64,000 nt of DNA from assembly GCA_947452785.1 (NCBI GenBank), contig CANGDZ010000005.1, positions 1-64,000 on the forward strand, written 5' to 3'. Below the pieces are notes generated by a model that was not told where the DNA came from, did no database searches, and saw only the letters and a program-made list of their open reading frames with translations. The translations under genes and the position numbers were made by a program. This stretch comes from Comamonadaceae bacterium. GTDB lineage: Bacteria > Pseudomonadota > Gammaproteobacteria > Burkholderiales > Burkholderiaceae_C. Positions 1 to 9,560 of the stretch are shown here, one piece after another (position 1 is the stretch's first letter; each line of letters begins with the position of its first letter).

Positions 1-126
1 CGCGTTCCAGTGCGAACTAAAGCCAAACTACGAGAAGCGGCCAACGAGCATATGACCATGTTGGAGAAAACACCCGAGCGGGTTATTGGCTACTTCCAGG
101 ACCGCCGAGTTCGATATGCTGCTTAA
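1..126 (+). mobile_element. C-terminal fragment of a probable IS630-like transposase (runs off left edge)
   Basis: Frame +1 from base 1 reads RVPVRTKAKLREAANEHMTMLEKTPERVIGYFQDRRVRYAA* (stop 124-126). The ..ERV..YF....RYAA* ending resembles IS630-family DDE transposase C-termini from memory; no search run. Confidence 0.45.
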
Positions 127-652
127 ACTTCACAGGGCCGGAGCAATAGGACTCACCCCGCGATTCAATGACCTGGGTGAAGTGTCCGAAACCGTGCTGC
201 CTCTGATCACTGCGGGCCAAGTCGCCACCTTGCTGGTCAGTGCACGAACCAGCAAAGAGTTTGGACTTGCCTCCAATGGTGCCAGCGTCTCCGAAGGTCC
301 GCGAGCGCTGGATGTGGCGCCGGGTACGCTGGATGGGACGGATATTTTGCGAGAACTTGGAACAGGCTTGTACCTGTCCAATCTGCACTATTTAAACTGG
401 AGCGACCCCGTGTCCGCCCGAGTGACCGGTATGACACGCTACGCTTGCTTTTGGGTAGAAAACGGCGAAATCGTGGGCCCCATTAAAGACATGCGGTGGG
501 ACGAAAGTCTGTATGAAGCATTGGGTAGCAAGCTCATTGCCTTAACCCAGCACACATCCATTGTTCCTGCGGTGGACACCTATTTTCAGCGCGCGTTGGG
601 TGGCTCCCGTACACCCGGTGCCTTGATCGACAATTTCACCTTTACGCTTTAG
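86..652 (+). pseudogene. 5'-truncated TldE/PmbA-like metalloprotease, C-terminal part only
   Basis: LLVSARTSKEFGLASNGA..ALDVAPG..LGTGLYLSNLHYLNWSD...GMTRYACFWVENGEIVGPI matches the TldD/PmbA family C-terminus. The frame is closed by TGA at 53-55, so only about 185 aa of a family usually over 400 aa is present. Confidence 0.6.
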
Positions 653-691
653 GGACTGAGTTGAGGGTCTGAAATCTCTCTGGCGTTGGGC

Positions 692-1876
692 TTATTTGCT
701 CAGCATGCGCATGGCGTCTTCCAGCCCCTTCAGGGTCAGCGGGAACATCCGCTGGCTCATCAGTTGTTGGATGATGGCGATGCTTTGGCGGTATTGCCAC
801 ACGCCTTGAGGTTCGGGGTTGATCCAGGCGAATTTAGGGAAGGTGTGCGTCAAGCGCTGCAGCCACTCGGCGCCGGCTTCTTCGTTGTTGTATTCCACGC
901 TGCCGCCGGTTTGCAAAATCTCATACGGGCTCATGGTGGCGTCGCCAATGAAGAGCAGTTTGTAGTCTTTGTTGTATTTGCGCAGGATGTCCCAGGTGGC
1001 AAATTTTTCGGCGTAACGGCGTTTGTTGTTCTTCCACATGAAGTCGTACACGCAGTTGTGAAAGTAATAGAACTCCAGGTGCTTGAACTCGGTCTTGGCC
1101 GCAGAAAAGAGTTCTTCTACCCGTGCGATGTGATCGTCCATGGTGCCGCCCACGTCCATCAGCAGCAGCACTTTCACATTGTTGTGTCGCTCGGGCACCA
1201 TTTTGATGTCCAGAAAGCCCGCATTCGCGGCGGTGGCGCGAATGGTGTCGGGCAAGTCCAGTTCTTCGACGGAGCCTTCACGGGCAAATTTACGCAGTCG
1301 GCGCAGCGCCACTTTGATGTTGCGGGTTCCCAGCTCTTGTGTGTCGTCGTAGTCTTTGTAGGCGCGTTGCTCCCACACTTTGACGGCGCTGCGGTTGCCG
1401 CCTTTGCCGCCAATGCGCACGCCTTGCGGGTTGTAGCCGCCGTTGCCAAACGGCGAGGTGCCGCCGGTGCCAATCCATTTGCTGCCACCTTCGTGGCGTT
1501 CTTTTTGTTCTTCCAAACGCTTTTTGAGCGTCTCCATCAACTCGTCCCAGCCCATTTTTTCAATGGCCGCTTTTTGTTCGGGCGTGAGTTCTTTTTCCAG
1601 AATTTTTTGCAACCAATCCAGCGGCACATCTTTGGTGAAGTCGGTCAGCATCTCGACGCCTTTGAAATAGGCGCCAAAGGCTTTGTCAAACTTGTCAAAG
1701 TGCTTCTCGTCTTTCACCATCACCGTGCGGCTCAGGTGATAAAAGTCGTCAATGCTGCAGGAGTCGGCGGTCGGGCCGATGACATTGGCTTGCAGCGCTT
1801 CGAGCAATGTCAAGTACTCGCGTACCGAGACAGGCACTTTGGCTGCGCGCAGGGTGTAAAAAAAATCGATCAGCAT
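692..1876 (-). CDS. vWA domain (CoxE-like) protein
   Basis: 394 aa; VLLLMDVGGTMDDHIARVEELFSAAKTEFKHLEFYYFHNCVYD is typical of CoxE-like vWA proteins that pair with MoxR ATPases. Confidence 0.8.
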   Translation of the reverse strand: MLIDFFYTLRAAKVPVSVREYLTLLEALQANVIGPTADSCSIDDFYHLSRTVMVKDEKHFDKFDKAFGAYFKGVEMLTDFTKDVPLDWLQKILEKELTPEQKAAIEKMGWDELMETLKKRLEEQKERHEGGSKWIGTGGTSPFGNGGYNPQGVRIGGKGGNRSAVKVWEQRAYKDYDDTQELGTRNIKVALRRLRKFAREGSVEELDLPDTIRATAANAGFLDIKMVPERHNNVKVLLLMDVGGTMDDHIARVEELFSAAKTEFKHLEFYYFHNCVYDFMWKNNKRRYAEKFATWDILRKYNKDYKLLFIGDATMSPYEILQTGGSVEYNNEEAGAEWLQRLTHTFPKFAWINPEPQGVWQYRQSIAIIQQLMSQRMFPLTLKGLEDAMRMLSK

Positions 1877-1888
1877 GGGGTGGGCTTC

Positions 1889-2503
1889 TTAAGAAGTTCG
1901 GGGGTGCTGGAGCTGGTAATCCAAATGCGTTTTCACACTGGGCCATTCACTGGCCAAAATGCTGTACACACAGGTGTCGCGCAAGGCGCCTTGCGCCAAG
2001 GGGTGATTGTTGATCTGGTGGTTGCGCAAGATGCCGTCCAGCTTGGCGCCTAGGCGCTCAATGGCACGCCGACTGGCGTGATTGAAAAAGTGAGTGCGAA
2101 ACTCCACCGCGATGCAGTTCAGGGATTCAAAGGCATGGCCCAGCAACAAGCGTTTGGCTTCTGTGTTGAGCGCGCCGCGTTGCACGCTGCGGCGGTACCA
2201 GGTCGAGCCGATTTCGACGCGGCGGTTGACCGCATCGATGTTCATATAGGTGGTCATGCCCACAGCGCGGCCAGTAGCCGGGTCGACGACGGCAAAAGGC
2301 ATCATGCTGCCTTGGGTTTGCAAGTTCAAGCGGCGCGTGATTTCTGCCGCCATGCCTTCGGCGTTGGGGATGGCGGTGTACCAAAGGTTCCACAACTCGC
2401 CGTCCCGCACTGCGTCTACCAAGTCGTCATGGTGGGTGGCATGGAGGGGCTCCAAGTGGACATGGCTGCCATGCAGGGACACAGCGGGGGCAAAAACAGT
2501 CAT
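1889..2503 (-). CDS. GNAT family N-acetyltransferase (RimJ/RimL type)
   Basis: LEPLHATHHDDL...VGMTTYMNIDAVNRRVEIGSTWYRRSVQRGALNTEAKRLLLGHAFESL. Confidence 0.85.
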   Translation of the reverse strand: MTVFAPAVSLHGSHVHLEPLHATHHDDLVDAVRDGELWNLWYTAIPNAEGMAAEITRRLNLQTQGSMMPFAVVDPATGRAVGMTTYMNIDAVNRRVEIGSTWYRRSVQRGALNTEAKRLLLGHAFESLNCIAVEFRTHFFNHASRRAIERLGAKLDGILRNHQINNHPLAQGALRDTCVYSILASEWPSVKTHLDYQLQHPRTS

Positions 2504-2524
2504 GGGGTAACTCGCTATTTCAGT

Positions 2525-2743
2525 TTAGCGTTTGGGTGGCTGCTTGGCGCGCATTGCCTTGGCCAGTTGCAAACCGATGCCACCCCCCAAGCTGACAAGC
2601 AAAATCGCCACGATCGTGCCAGGACCGTAGCCTGCGGCAAAAATATCCAAGCCCAGCCAACGACCCAGCCAAAAACCGATCAAGCTGCCGCCTAAAAAAC
2701 CAATGGCGTCAGCGAATCCTTCTGAAATCAGGGGCTTGAACAT
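2525..2743 (-). CDS. small membrane protein, unknown function
   Basis: 72 aa with two Gly-rich hydrophobic stretches; lies between moxR-like and GNAT genes on the same strand. Confidence 0.6.
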   Translation of the reverse strand: MFKPLISEGFADAIGFLGGSLIGFWLGRWLGLDIFAAGYGPGTIVAILLVSLGGGIGLQLAKAMRAKQPPKR

Positions 2744-2760
2744 GCGGGTGTCTCGCGGTT

Positions 2761-3618
2761 TCAGCGATTGCGCTGGTTCATGAAAACCAACTTTTCAAAC
2801 AGCGTCACGTCCTGCTCGTTCTTGAGCAGGGCGCCCACCAACGGCGGCACGCTGACTTTTTGGTCGGCGCTTTGCAGGGCTTCGAGTGGAATGTCTTCGG
2901 CGACCAGTAACTTCAGCCAATCGAGCAATTCGCTGGTCGAAGGCTTCTTTTTCAGACCCGGCAGGTTGCGCACGTCATAAAAGGTCTTGAGTGCCACGGC
3001 CAACAACTCTTGTTTCAGGTGCGGAAAGTGCACGGCCACGATTTGTCGCATCGTGTCCGCTTCTGGGAATTTGATGTAGTGAAAGAAGCAACGGCGCAGG
3101 AAAGCGTCAGGCAATTCTTTCTCATTGTTGGAGGTGATGAACACCACCGGGCGCGTTTTGGCCTTGATCAGTTGGCGGGTTTCGTAGCAATAAAACTCCA
3201 TGCGGTCGATCTCGCGCAGCAAATCGTTCGGAAATTCGATATCCGCTTTGTCGATCTCATCGATCAAGATGGCCACCGGCTCTTCGGCGGTAAAGGCCTG
3301 CCACAGCACACCTTTGATGATGTAGTTTTCAATGTCCTTGACCTTGGCGTCGCCCAATTGGCTGTCGCGCAGACGGCTTACAGCGTCGTATTCGTAAAGG
3401 CCTTGCTGGGCTTTGGTGGTCGATTTGATGTGCCACTGGATGAGTTTCAGGCCCAATGCCCCCGCCACTTCCTCGGCCAGCATGGTTTTGCCGGTGCCGG
3501 GCTCTCCTTTGACCAACAAAGGTCTTGTGAGCGTGATGGCTGCGTTCACCGCCAGGGTCAGGTCTTGGGTCGAGACGTAGTTGTCAGTGCCTTGAAATTT
3601 CATAATGAGGGGGTTCAA
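2761..3618 (-). CDS. MoxR-family AAA+ ATPase
   Basis: Walker A GEPGTGKTML, Walker B ILIDEIDKAD, sensor TSNNEKELPDAFLRRCFFHYI. Confidence 0.9.
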   Translation of the reverse strand: MNPLIMKFQGTDNYVSTQDLTLAVNAAITLTRPLLVKGEPGTGKTMLAEEVAGALGLKLIQWHIKSTTKAQQGLYEYDAVSRLRDSQLGDAKVKDIENYIIKGVLWQAFTAEEPVAILIDEIDKADIEFPNDLLREIDRMEFYCYETRQLIKAKTRPVVFITSNNEKELPDAFLRRCFFHYIKFPEADTMRQIVAVHFPHLKQELLAVALKTFYDVRNLPGLKKKPSTSELLDWLKLLVAEDIPLEALQSADQKVSVPPLVGALLKNEQDVTLFEKLVFMNQRNR

Positions 3619-3675
3619 AGAGGTTCAAAAAGGAGGTTGTCAGGATAAACCGAATTCGGCCGATATAATCCGCAA

Positions 3676-3689
3676 TTGATTTTTCTCAA
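3676..3689. promoter_or_regulatory. FNR/ANR-like box (TTGAT-TTTT-CTCAA)
   Basis: 9/10 match to TTGATN4ATCAA, just downstream of TATAAT (3664-3669) and upstream of the dihaem cytochrome ATG. Confidence 0.4.
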
Positions 3690-3713
3690 TCTACACGTGA
3701 TTGTGTTCTCAAA

Positions 3714-4373
3714 ATGAACAAGCTGTTGACCTCTCTGTTTGCCTTGGCTGTCGCTTCTGTGACGGCCGTTTCCGTTCAAGCCCAAGAACTTAAGGGCGAT
3801 GCCAAAGCCGCCGAGCAAAAAATTGCCATGTGCATTGGCTGCCATGGCATCAAAGGGTATCAGGCCAGTTTCCCAGAGGTCTATCGCGTGCCGATGATTT
3901 CTGGGCAAAACGCCAAATACATCGACTCGGCCTTGCACGCCTACCAAAAAGGGGACCGCAAGCACCCCACCATGCGCGGTATTGCGGCCAGTTTGTCAGA
4001 TCAAGACATGGCTGACATCGCAGCTTACTACTCGCAGCACGGTAAAACCGACGCTCCAGCCCCTGTGGCCGCAGCGCCCGATGCCAAAGTGGCCGAGTTG
4101 CTTAAAAAAGGCGCTTGCGTGTCTTGCCACGGCGACAACTTCTCCAAGCCGATCGATCCGAGCTACCCCAAGATCGCCGGTCAGCACAAAGATTTCTTGT
4201 TTGTGGCGCTCAAGTCCTATAAGACTGAAAACCTTGCGACCTGGGGTCGTAGCAACGGCGTGATGGGCGGCATTGCAAAACAATTCTCTAACAACGAACT
4301 GAAAGCCTTGGCCGGCTATGTGGGCTCGCTGGATGGCGAGTTGAAGACCGTACCGCAGTCGAAGTTCCGCTGA
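3714..4373 (+). CDS. dihaem cytochrome c (c4-like)
   Basis: Signal peptide plus two CxxCH motifs (CIGCH, CVSCH). Confidence 0.88.
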   Translation: MNKLLTSLFALAVASVTAVSVQAQELKGDAKAAEQKIAMCIGCHGIKGYQASFPEVYRVPMISGQNAKYIDSALHAYQKGDRKHPTMRGIAASLSDQDMADIAAYYSQHGKTDAPAPVAAAPDAKVAELLKKGACVSCHGDNFSKPIDPSYPKIAGQHKDFLFVALKSYKTENLATWGRSNGVMGGIAKQFSNNELKALAGYVGSLDGELKTVPQSKFR

Positions 4374-4390
4374 TTCGCTGAACTGTCTCA

Positions 4391-4423
4391 ACACAAAAGC
4401 CCGCTAGAAGCGGGCTTTTGTGT
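4391..4423. terminator. bidirectional Rho-independent terminator
   Basis: ACACAAAAGCCCGC-TAGAA-GCGGGCTTTTGTGT between convergent genes. Confidence 0.85.
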
Positions 4424-4449
4424 TTCTGGTCCCCTCGGGTCTGCGTGCT

Positions 4450-4887
4450 TCAGTCTTTGGTGGCGTGGCGTTGCACGCAGTCGATGTAGGCCTCGCCATC
4501 GGGCATGCGGCCCGCTTTTTGGCTTTCATAAATCATGCGGCCAAGGCACTCCATGGCCTGGTGATGTGCATCGTGCAAGGAGTTGAGCTTGTGGGTAAGC
4601 AACTCTACGGCCTGGCGAATGCCACGAGGCTGGTCAATGCTGCACTGCTCGCTGATGGACAGATGCATAGAGAGGTGCAGAAATGGATTTTCCAGGTTGG
4701 CATCCACCTTCAACATACTGGCCAGTGCAGCGTCCACATCGGCCAGTTCTGCGTGGTATTCGGGGTGCTCGTCAATCCATTGACTGACCATCATTTCCAT
4801 GGGCTCCAAAGGGGCTGGGGTTTGGGCCTTGGCGTAAACGCCACAAAAAAAGCGCCGCACATCGGCTTGGGAGGGTTGGATCAGCAT
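4450..4887 (-). CDS. DUF1841 family protein
   Basis: HPEYH...NPFLHLSMHLSISEQ...RGIRQAV..L...DAHHQAMECLGRMIYESQKAGRMPD; start placed at MLIQPSQADVRRFF. Confidence 0.75.
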   Translation of the reverse strand: MLIQPSQADVRRFFCGVYAKAQTPAPLEPMEMMVSQWIDEHPEYHAELADVDAALASMLKVDANLENPFLHLSMHLSISEQCSIDQPRGIRQAVELLTHKLNSLHDAHHQAMECLGRMIYESQKAGRMPDGEAYIDCVQRHATKD

Positions 4888-5036
4888 GGCCGCCATTGTC
4901 GCTTTTTTTGGACCGTGGGTTGGGGCATACACGCTGCAGAGCAATAGCGTGACAGCAGAGCACTGAACCCAGAGCGTCAGAAACGGGGTACGACAGGACC
5001 TATACTTCTGGCAACTTTTGACCTGAGACGAGAACC

Positions 5037-6239
5037 ATGAATCAAGCCTTTATTTGCGATGCCATCCGTACCCCTTTCGGCCGTTACGGCGGCGCTTTGT
5101 CCAGCGTGCGTGCTGATGACCTGGGCGCGATCCCGCTCAGAGCCTTGATGGCCCGTAACCCCAACGTGGACTGGTCTGATGTCACCGACTTGCTCTACGG
5201 CTGCGTCAACCAAGCGGGTGAGGACAACCGCAATGTGGCCCACATGAGCAGTTTGCTGGCAGGTTTGCCTATGGAGTTGCCCGGCGCGACCATCAACCGT
5301 CTGTGCGGCTCGGGCATGGACGCCATCGGCACGGCAGCGCGCGCCATCAAGGCCGGTGAAGCCAATTTGATGATTGCCGGCGGCGTGGAAAGCATGAGCC
5401 GCGCGCCCTTTGTCATGCCCAAGGCTGAGAGCGCCTTCAGCCGCAACAACACGGTGTATGACACCACCATTGGCTGGCGATTCATCAACAAATTGATGAA
5501 AGAAAAATACGGCGTGGACTCGATGCCCGAGACGGCCGAGAACGTGGCCACAGACTACAAAATTGAACGCGAAGCGCAAGACCGCATGGCCTACAACAGC
5601 CAGCTGCGCGCCGTCGCCGCCATCAAGGCCGGGCATCTGGCGCGTGAAATCACGGCCGTGACGATCCCGCAGAAAAAGGGCGATGCCATTGTGGTGGACA
5701 CTGACGAACACCCGCGTGAAACCAGCCTCGAATCGCTGGCCAAACTCAAAGGCGTGGTGCGCCCTGATGGCACCGTGACCGCTGGCAACGCCAGCGGCGT
5801 GAACGATGGCGCTTGCGCCGTGCTGCTGGCCGACGAAGCCACCGCCGCCAAAAATGGCTTGACGCCCAAAGCCCGCGTGGTGGGCATGGCCACGGCCGGT
5901 GTGGCGCCGCGCATCATGGGCATTGGCCCCGCTCCAGCCACGCTCAAAGTGCTGGCACAAACGGGCTTGACGATTGACCACATGGACGTGATCGAGCTGA
6001 ACGAAGCCTTTGCCGCGCAAGGCCTGGCGGTGCTGCGCTTGCTGGGTTTGCAAGACGACGATGCCCGCGTGAACGCTTGGGGCGGCGCGATTGCCTTGGG
6101 TCACCCCTTGGGTGCATCGGGTGCGCGCTTGGTCACCACCGCCATCAACCGCTTGCACCACACTGGCGGCCGTTACGCGCTGTGCACCATGTGCATTGGC
6201 GTGGGCCAAGGTATTGCGCTGATCATCGAACGCGTTTAA
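5037..6239 (+). CDS. pcaF: 3-oxoadipyl-CoA thiolase / acetyl-CoA acetyltransferase
   Basis: NRLCGSGMDAIG, NEAFAAQGLAVLR, GGAIALGHPLGASGAR, CIGVGQG; overall length and N-terminus fit PcaF. Confidence 0.85.
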   Translation: MNQAFICDAIRTPFGRYGGALSSVRADDLGAIPLRALMARNPNVDWSDVTDLLYGCVNQAGEDNRNVAHMSSLLAGLPMELPGATINRLCGSGMDAIGTAARAIKAGEANLMIAGGVESMSRAPFVMPKAESAFSRNNTVYDTTIGWRFINKLMKEKYGVDSMPETAENVATDYKIEREAQDRMAYNSQLRAVAAIKAGHLAREITAVTIPQKKGDAIVVDTDEHPRETSLESLAKLKGVVRPDGTVTAGNASGVNDGACAVLLADEATAAKNGLTPKARVVGMATAGVAPRIMGIGPAPATLKVLAQTGLTIDHMDVIELNEAFAAQGLAVLRLLGLQDDDARVNAWGGAIALGHPLGASGARLVTTAINRLHHTGGRYALCTMCIGVGQGIALIIERV

Positions 6240-6276
6240 GACTTAGGCTAATCCACCACCTCACCGGAGAATTCAG

Positions 6277-7254
6277 ATGCGTGCAGCTTGGTACAGTCAC
6301 AACGGAGAAGCCAAAGACGTGATCGTTGTGGGCGAAATGCCCATGCCTGAGCCCGGTCCAGGCGAGGTGCGGGTGCGCCTGCACACCTCGGGCGTGAACC
6401 CGTCGGACGTGAAATCGCGCCGCGCCCGTCCCTTGAGTGATCCACGCATCGTGCCGCACAGTGATGGCGCGGGCGTGATCGATGCAGTAGGCACCGGTGT
6501 GGATGAGGGCCGCTTAGGCGCACGGGTCTGGATCTGGAACGGCCAATGGGCACGCCCTTTGGGCACAGCCAGCGAATGGATGGTCTTGCCTTCGGACCAA
6601 GCTGTGGTCTTGCCCAGCAACACCGACTTTGCCGCCGGCGCTTGCCTGGGAATTCCGGCTTTGACGGCAATTCAGGCGGTGCATTTGGCGGGTGACCTGA
6701 AAGACAAAACGGTGTTGGTCACGGGCGCGTCCTCGGCGGTGGGCCACTACATCACCCAGCTGGTCACCTTGGCGGGTGGCCTGGTGATTGGCACTGTGGG
6801 CTCGCCCGCCAAAGCCGAACACGCGAAGGCGGCTGGAATGGAAGATGCGATTTTTTACAAGACTGAGCCGGTGGCCGAACGCGTCAAAGCACTCACCGGC
6901 GGCAAAGGCGTGTCCGTCATCATCGACATGGATTTCGCCAGCACCGCGCAGTTGGTGACTGCCGGCGCGCTGGCGCCGCATGGCACGGTGGTGTGTTACG
7001 GCTCCAACGCACCCGAAGTTGCGGTGAATTTCCGGGCCTTGCTGTTCGGCTCGATCACACTCAAATTCTTCTTGGTTTACGACTTGACGCCCGCTGAGCG
7101 CGCGTTCGGCCTCCAGCGCTTGACCGCCTTGCTGCAGGCGGGACAGCTGCAGCACAGCATCGGCCCGCGCTTCAGTCTGGCGCAGCTGGTGCAGGCCCAT
7201 GAGGCCGTGGAGGCCGGCCAGGCCTTGGGCAATGTGGTGGTGGATTTGCTTTAA
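6277..7254 (+). CDS. NADPH:quinone reductase-like zinc-type alcohol dehydrogenase family protein
   Basis: GEVRVRLHTSGVNPSDVKSR; VLVTGASSAVGHYITQLVTLAGG Rossmann motif. Confidence 0.85.
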   Translation: MRAAWYSHNGEAKDVIVVGEMPMPEPGPGEVRVRLHTSGVNPSDVKSRRARPLSDPRIVPHSDGAGVIDAVGTGVDEGRLGARVWIWNGQWARPLGTASEWMVLPSDQAVVLPSNTDFAAGACLGIPALTAIQAVHLAGDLKDKTVLVTGASSAVGHYITQLVTLAGGLVIGTVGSPAKAEHAKAAGMEDAIFYKTEPVAERVKALTGGKGVSVIIDMDFASTAQLVTAGALAPHGTVVCYGSNAPEVAVNFRALLFGSITLKFFLVYDLTPAERAFGLQRLTALLQAGQLQHSIGPRFSLAQLVQAHEAVEAGQALGNVVVDLL

Positions 7255-7271
7255 GCCCGCCTAGGAAAAAG

Positions 7272-7952
7272 ATGTATTACGAACCCGGCGTAACCCCGCA
7301 CGGCTTGCCGCACGACCCTTTCAAGTCCTGCGTCATTCCCCGGCCAATTGGTTGGATTTCCACGGTGGACCGCGAAGGGCGGCACAACTTGGCGCCTTAC
7401 AGCCAGTTTCAAAACGTGACCTTCAACCCACCTATCGTCATGTTCTCGGCCAACCAGAACACCCGTGGCGACCGCAAAGACTCGGTGCGCAATGCTGAAG
7501 ACACCGGTGAGTTTGTTTGGAACATGGCGACCTACGATTTGCGCGAAGCCGTGAACAAGTCGGCCGAAGAACTGCCGCATGGGGCCGATGAATTTGAGCA
7601 CGCGGGCTTAAAAAAAATGGCGTCGCGCTTGGTCAAACCGGCCCGGGTGGTGGGCTCACCGGTGCATTTTGAATGCGTCTACCTCAACACCCTGCGGTTT
7701 CCGGGTGTGCCACCCTTGGGCACGGCTGATGTGGTGTTTGGCCGCGTGGTGGCGGTGCACATTGACGACGAAGTGCTGACGTGCGAGGGCCTGATCGATG
7801 TGCTGAAAATCAAACCCTTGGCGCGTATGGGCTACTACGATTACACCTATGTGGACAACCAGTTCCAGATGGTGATTGGTGGCGACAACAGCGCCTTGTT
7901 GGCCGGCCTGGAAGGCTCGCCGGACAAAGCCCGGCGCGCCACATCCACCTGA
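7272..7952 (+). CDS. flavin reductase-like (FMN-binding) protein
   Basis: RPIGWISTVDREGRHNLAPYSQFQNVTFNPPIVMFSAN. Confidence 0.85.
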   Translation: MYYEPGVTPHGLPHDPFKSCVIPRPIGWISTVDREGRHNLAPYSQFQNVTFNPPIVMFSANQNTRGDRKDSVRNAEDTGEFVWNMATYDLREAVNKSAEELPHGADEFEHAGLKKMASRLVKPARVVGSPVHFECVYLNTLRFPGVPPLGTADVVFGRVVAVHIDDEVLTCEGLIDVLKIKPLARMGYYDYTYVDNQFQMVIGGDNSALLAGLEGSPDKARRATST

Positions 7953-7976
7953 AACTCCATCTTCAGGCGCATTGCC

Positions 7977-9560
7977 TCAATGCGCACCGCCCGCGTCTGC
8001 CGCGGCTGAAGTAGCGCCCAATTGCGCCGGCCGTTTGGTGAGCCAGATCACACTGATCAGCCCGATGAAAATAAAGGCCGAAGCCAAAAAAATATCATCG
8101 GCGGCGCGCGTGAAAGCTTGTTGATCGATCAGTCGGTTGATTTGCGACAATGCTTGCGCGGTGCTCAGGCCGCTGTTTTGGAGCGACTCCACAGTGATGC
8201 CAAAAACGCCTTGGCCTTGCACCAGGGTTTCGGTCATGTGAGCATGGTGCATGGCGGCCCTACTTTCCCACACGGTGGTGGCGATCGAGGTGCCCATGGC
8301 GCCTGCGGTGATGCGGGTAAAGTTGCTAAGGCCTGCTGCCGACGGAATCCGTTCGGGCGGGATGCCTGCCAAGGTGAGCGTTGTCAAAGGGATGAAGAAC
8401 ATGGCCATTGCAGCGCCTTGCATCAGCGTCGGGATCAGGATGTGGGCCAGATCGGTTTGCACCGTGAATTGTGAGCGCATCCACAGCACCACAGCAAAGC
8501 CCAAAAAGGCAATGGTGGCGATGCGGCGCGGGTCCCAGACAGTGACTTTTTTTCCAATCAAAGGCGTGAGCAAAATGGCCAAGATGCCCACGGGTGCCAA
8601 TGCCAGTCCGGCATTGGTCGCGGTGTAACCCATCCATTGCTGCAGCCACAAGGGCAGCAGCACCACATTGCCAAAGAACAAGGCATAGGCCACTGAAAGC
8701 GACAACGCACCGAAGGTGAAGTTGCGCCCCTTGAACAAGCGCAGGTCTACCACGGGGTGTTCATCGGTCAACTCCCAGACTATAAACACCGCAAACGCCA
8801 CCACGGCGACGATGGCCAAACCGATGATGGTGTTGGAAGCAAACCAATCGAGCTCTTTGCCCTTGTCGAGCATGAGTTGTAAGGCGCCAACCCAGATCAC
8901 CAGCAGGCTCAGGCCGATCGAGTCGATGGGTAGCTTGCGCGTCGGCGTTTCGCGTCGGCGGTAAATGCCCCAGGTCAGCCCCGCGGCAAACAAGCCCACC
9001 GGCACGTTGATGTAAAAAATCCAGGGCCAAGAAATGTTGTCGGTGATCCAGCCGCCCAGAAGCGGCCCGGCCACTGGCGCCACCAGCGTGGTCACGCCCC
9101 ACAGCGCCAAGGCCGTGCCCGCTTTGGCGCGCGGGTAGCTGCTCAGCAGCAGGGTTTGCGACAGCGGAATCATGGGGCCCGCCACCAGGCCTTGCAGCAC
9201 GCGAAAGAACACCAGCATTTCCAGCGAGTGGGCCAGGCCACATAGCCAACTGGCCAGTACAAACAGCAGCACGCTCATGGTGAACAAGCGCACCGCGCCA
9301 AAGCGCTGTGTGAGCCAGCCCGTGAGCGGCACCGAAATCGCATTGGCCACGCCAAAACTGGTGATGACCCAGGTGCCTTGGCCGGGGCTGACGCCCAGGT
9401 CGCCCGAGATGGCGGGAATCGAGACGTTGGCAATCGACGAGTCGAGCACGTTCATGAACGTGGCCAGCGACAAGGACAGCGTGCCCAGCAGCAAGGCCGT
9501 GCCTTGCAAAGGCATCACGGCAGCTGGGGAAGAAGCTTGGGGTTGAGACACTGCGTTCAA
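7977..9560 (-). CDS. DHA2-family MFS drug efflux permease (EmrB-like)
   Basis: 527 aa, 14-TM type; MNVLDSSIANVSIPAISGDLGVSPGQGTWVITSF, RVLQGLVAGPMIPLSQTLLL. Confidence 0.9.
   Translation of the reverse strand: MNAVSQPQASSPAAVMPLQGTALLLGTLSLSLATFMNVLDSSIANVSIPAISGDLGVSPGQGTWVITSFGVANAISVPLTGWLTQRFGAVRLFTMSVLLFVLASWLCGLAHSLEMLVFFRVLQGLVAGPMIPLSQTLLLSSYPRAKAGTALALWGVTTLVAPVAGPLLGGWITDNISWPWIFYINVPVGLFAAGLTWGIYRRRETPTRKLPIDSIGLSLLVIWVGALQLMLDKGKELDWFASNTIIGLAIVAVVAFAVFIVWELTDEHPVVDLRLFKGRNFTFGALSLSVAYALFFGNVVLLPLWLQQWMGYTATNAGLALAPVGILAILLTPLIGKKVTVWDPRRIATIAFLGFAVVLWMRSQFTVQTDLAHILIPTLMQGAAMAMFFIPLTTLTLAGIPPERIPSAAGLSNFTRITAGAMGTSIATTVWESRAAMHHAHMTETLVQGQGVFGITVESLQNSGLSTAQALSQINRLIDQQAFTRAADDIFLASAFIFIGLISVIWLTKRPAQLGATSAAADAGGAH

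Noticed and set aside
686-2053. 455-aa plus-strand ORF
   Set aside because: Antisense to the vWA gene and part of the GNAT gene. His/Val/Phe-rich composition is typical of reverse-frame artefacts in GC-rich coding DNA.
4977-6209. 410-aa minus-strand ORF
   Set aside because: Shadow ORF antisense to the clear thiolase gene; no recognisable motifs.
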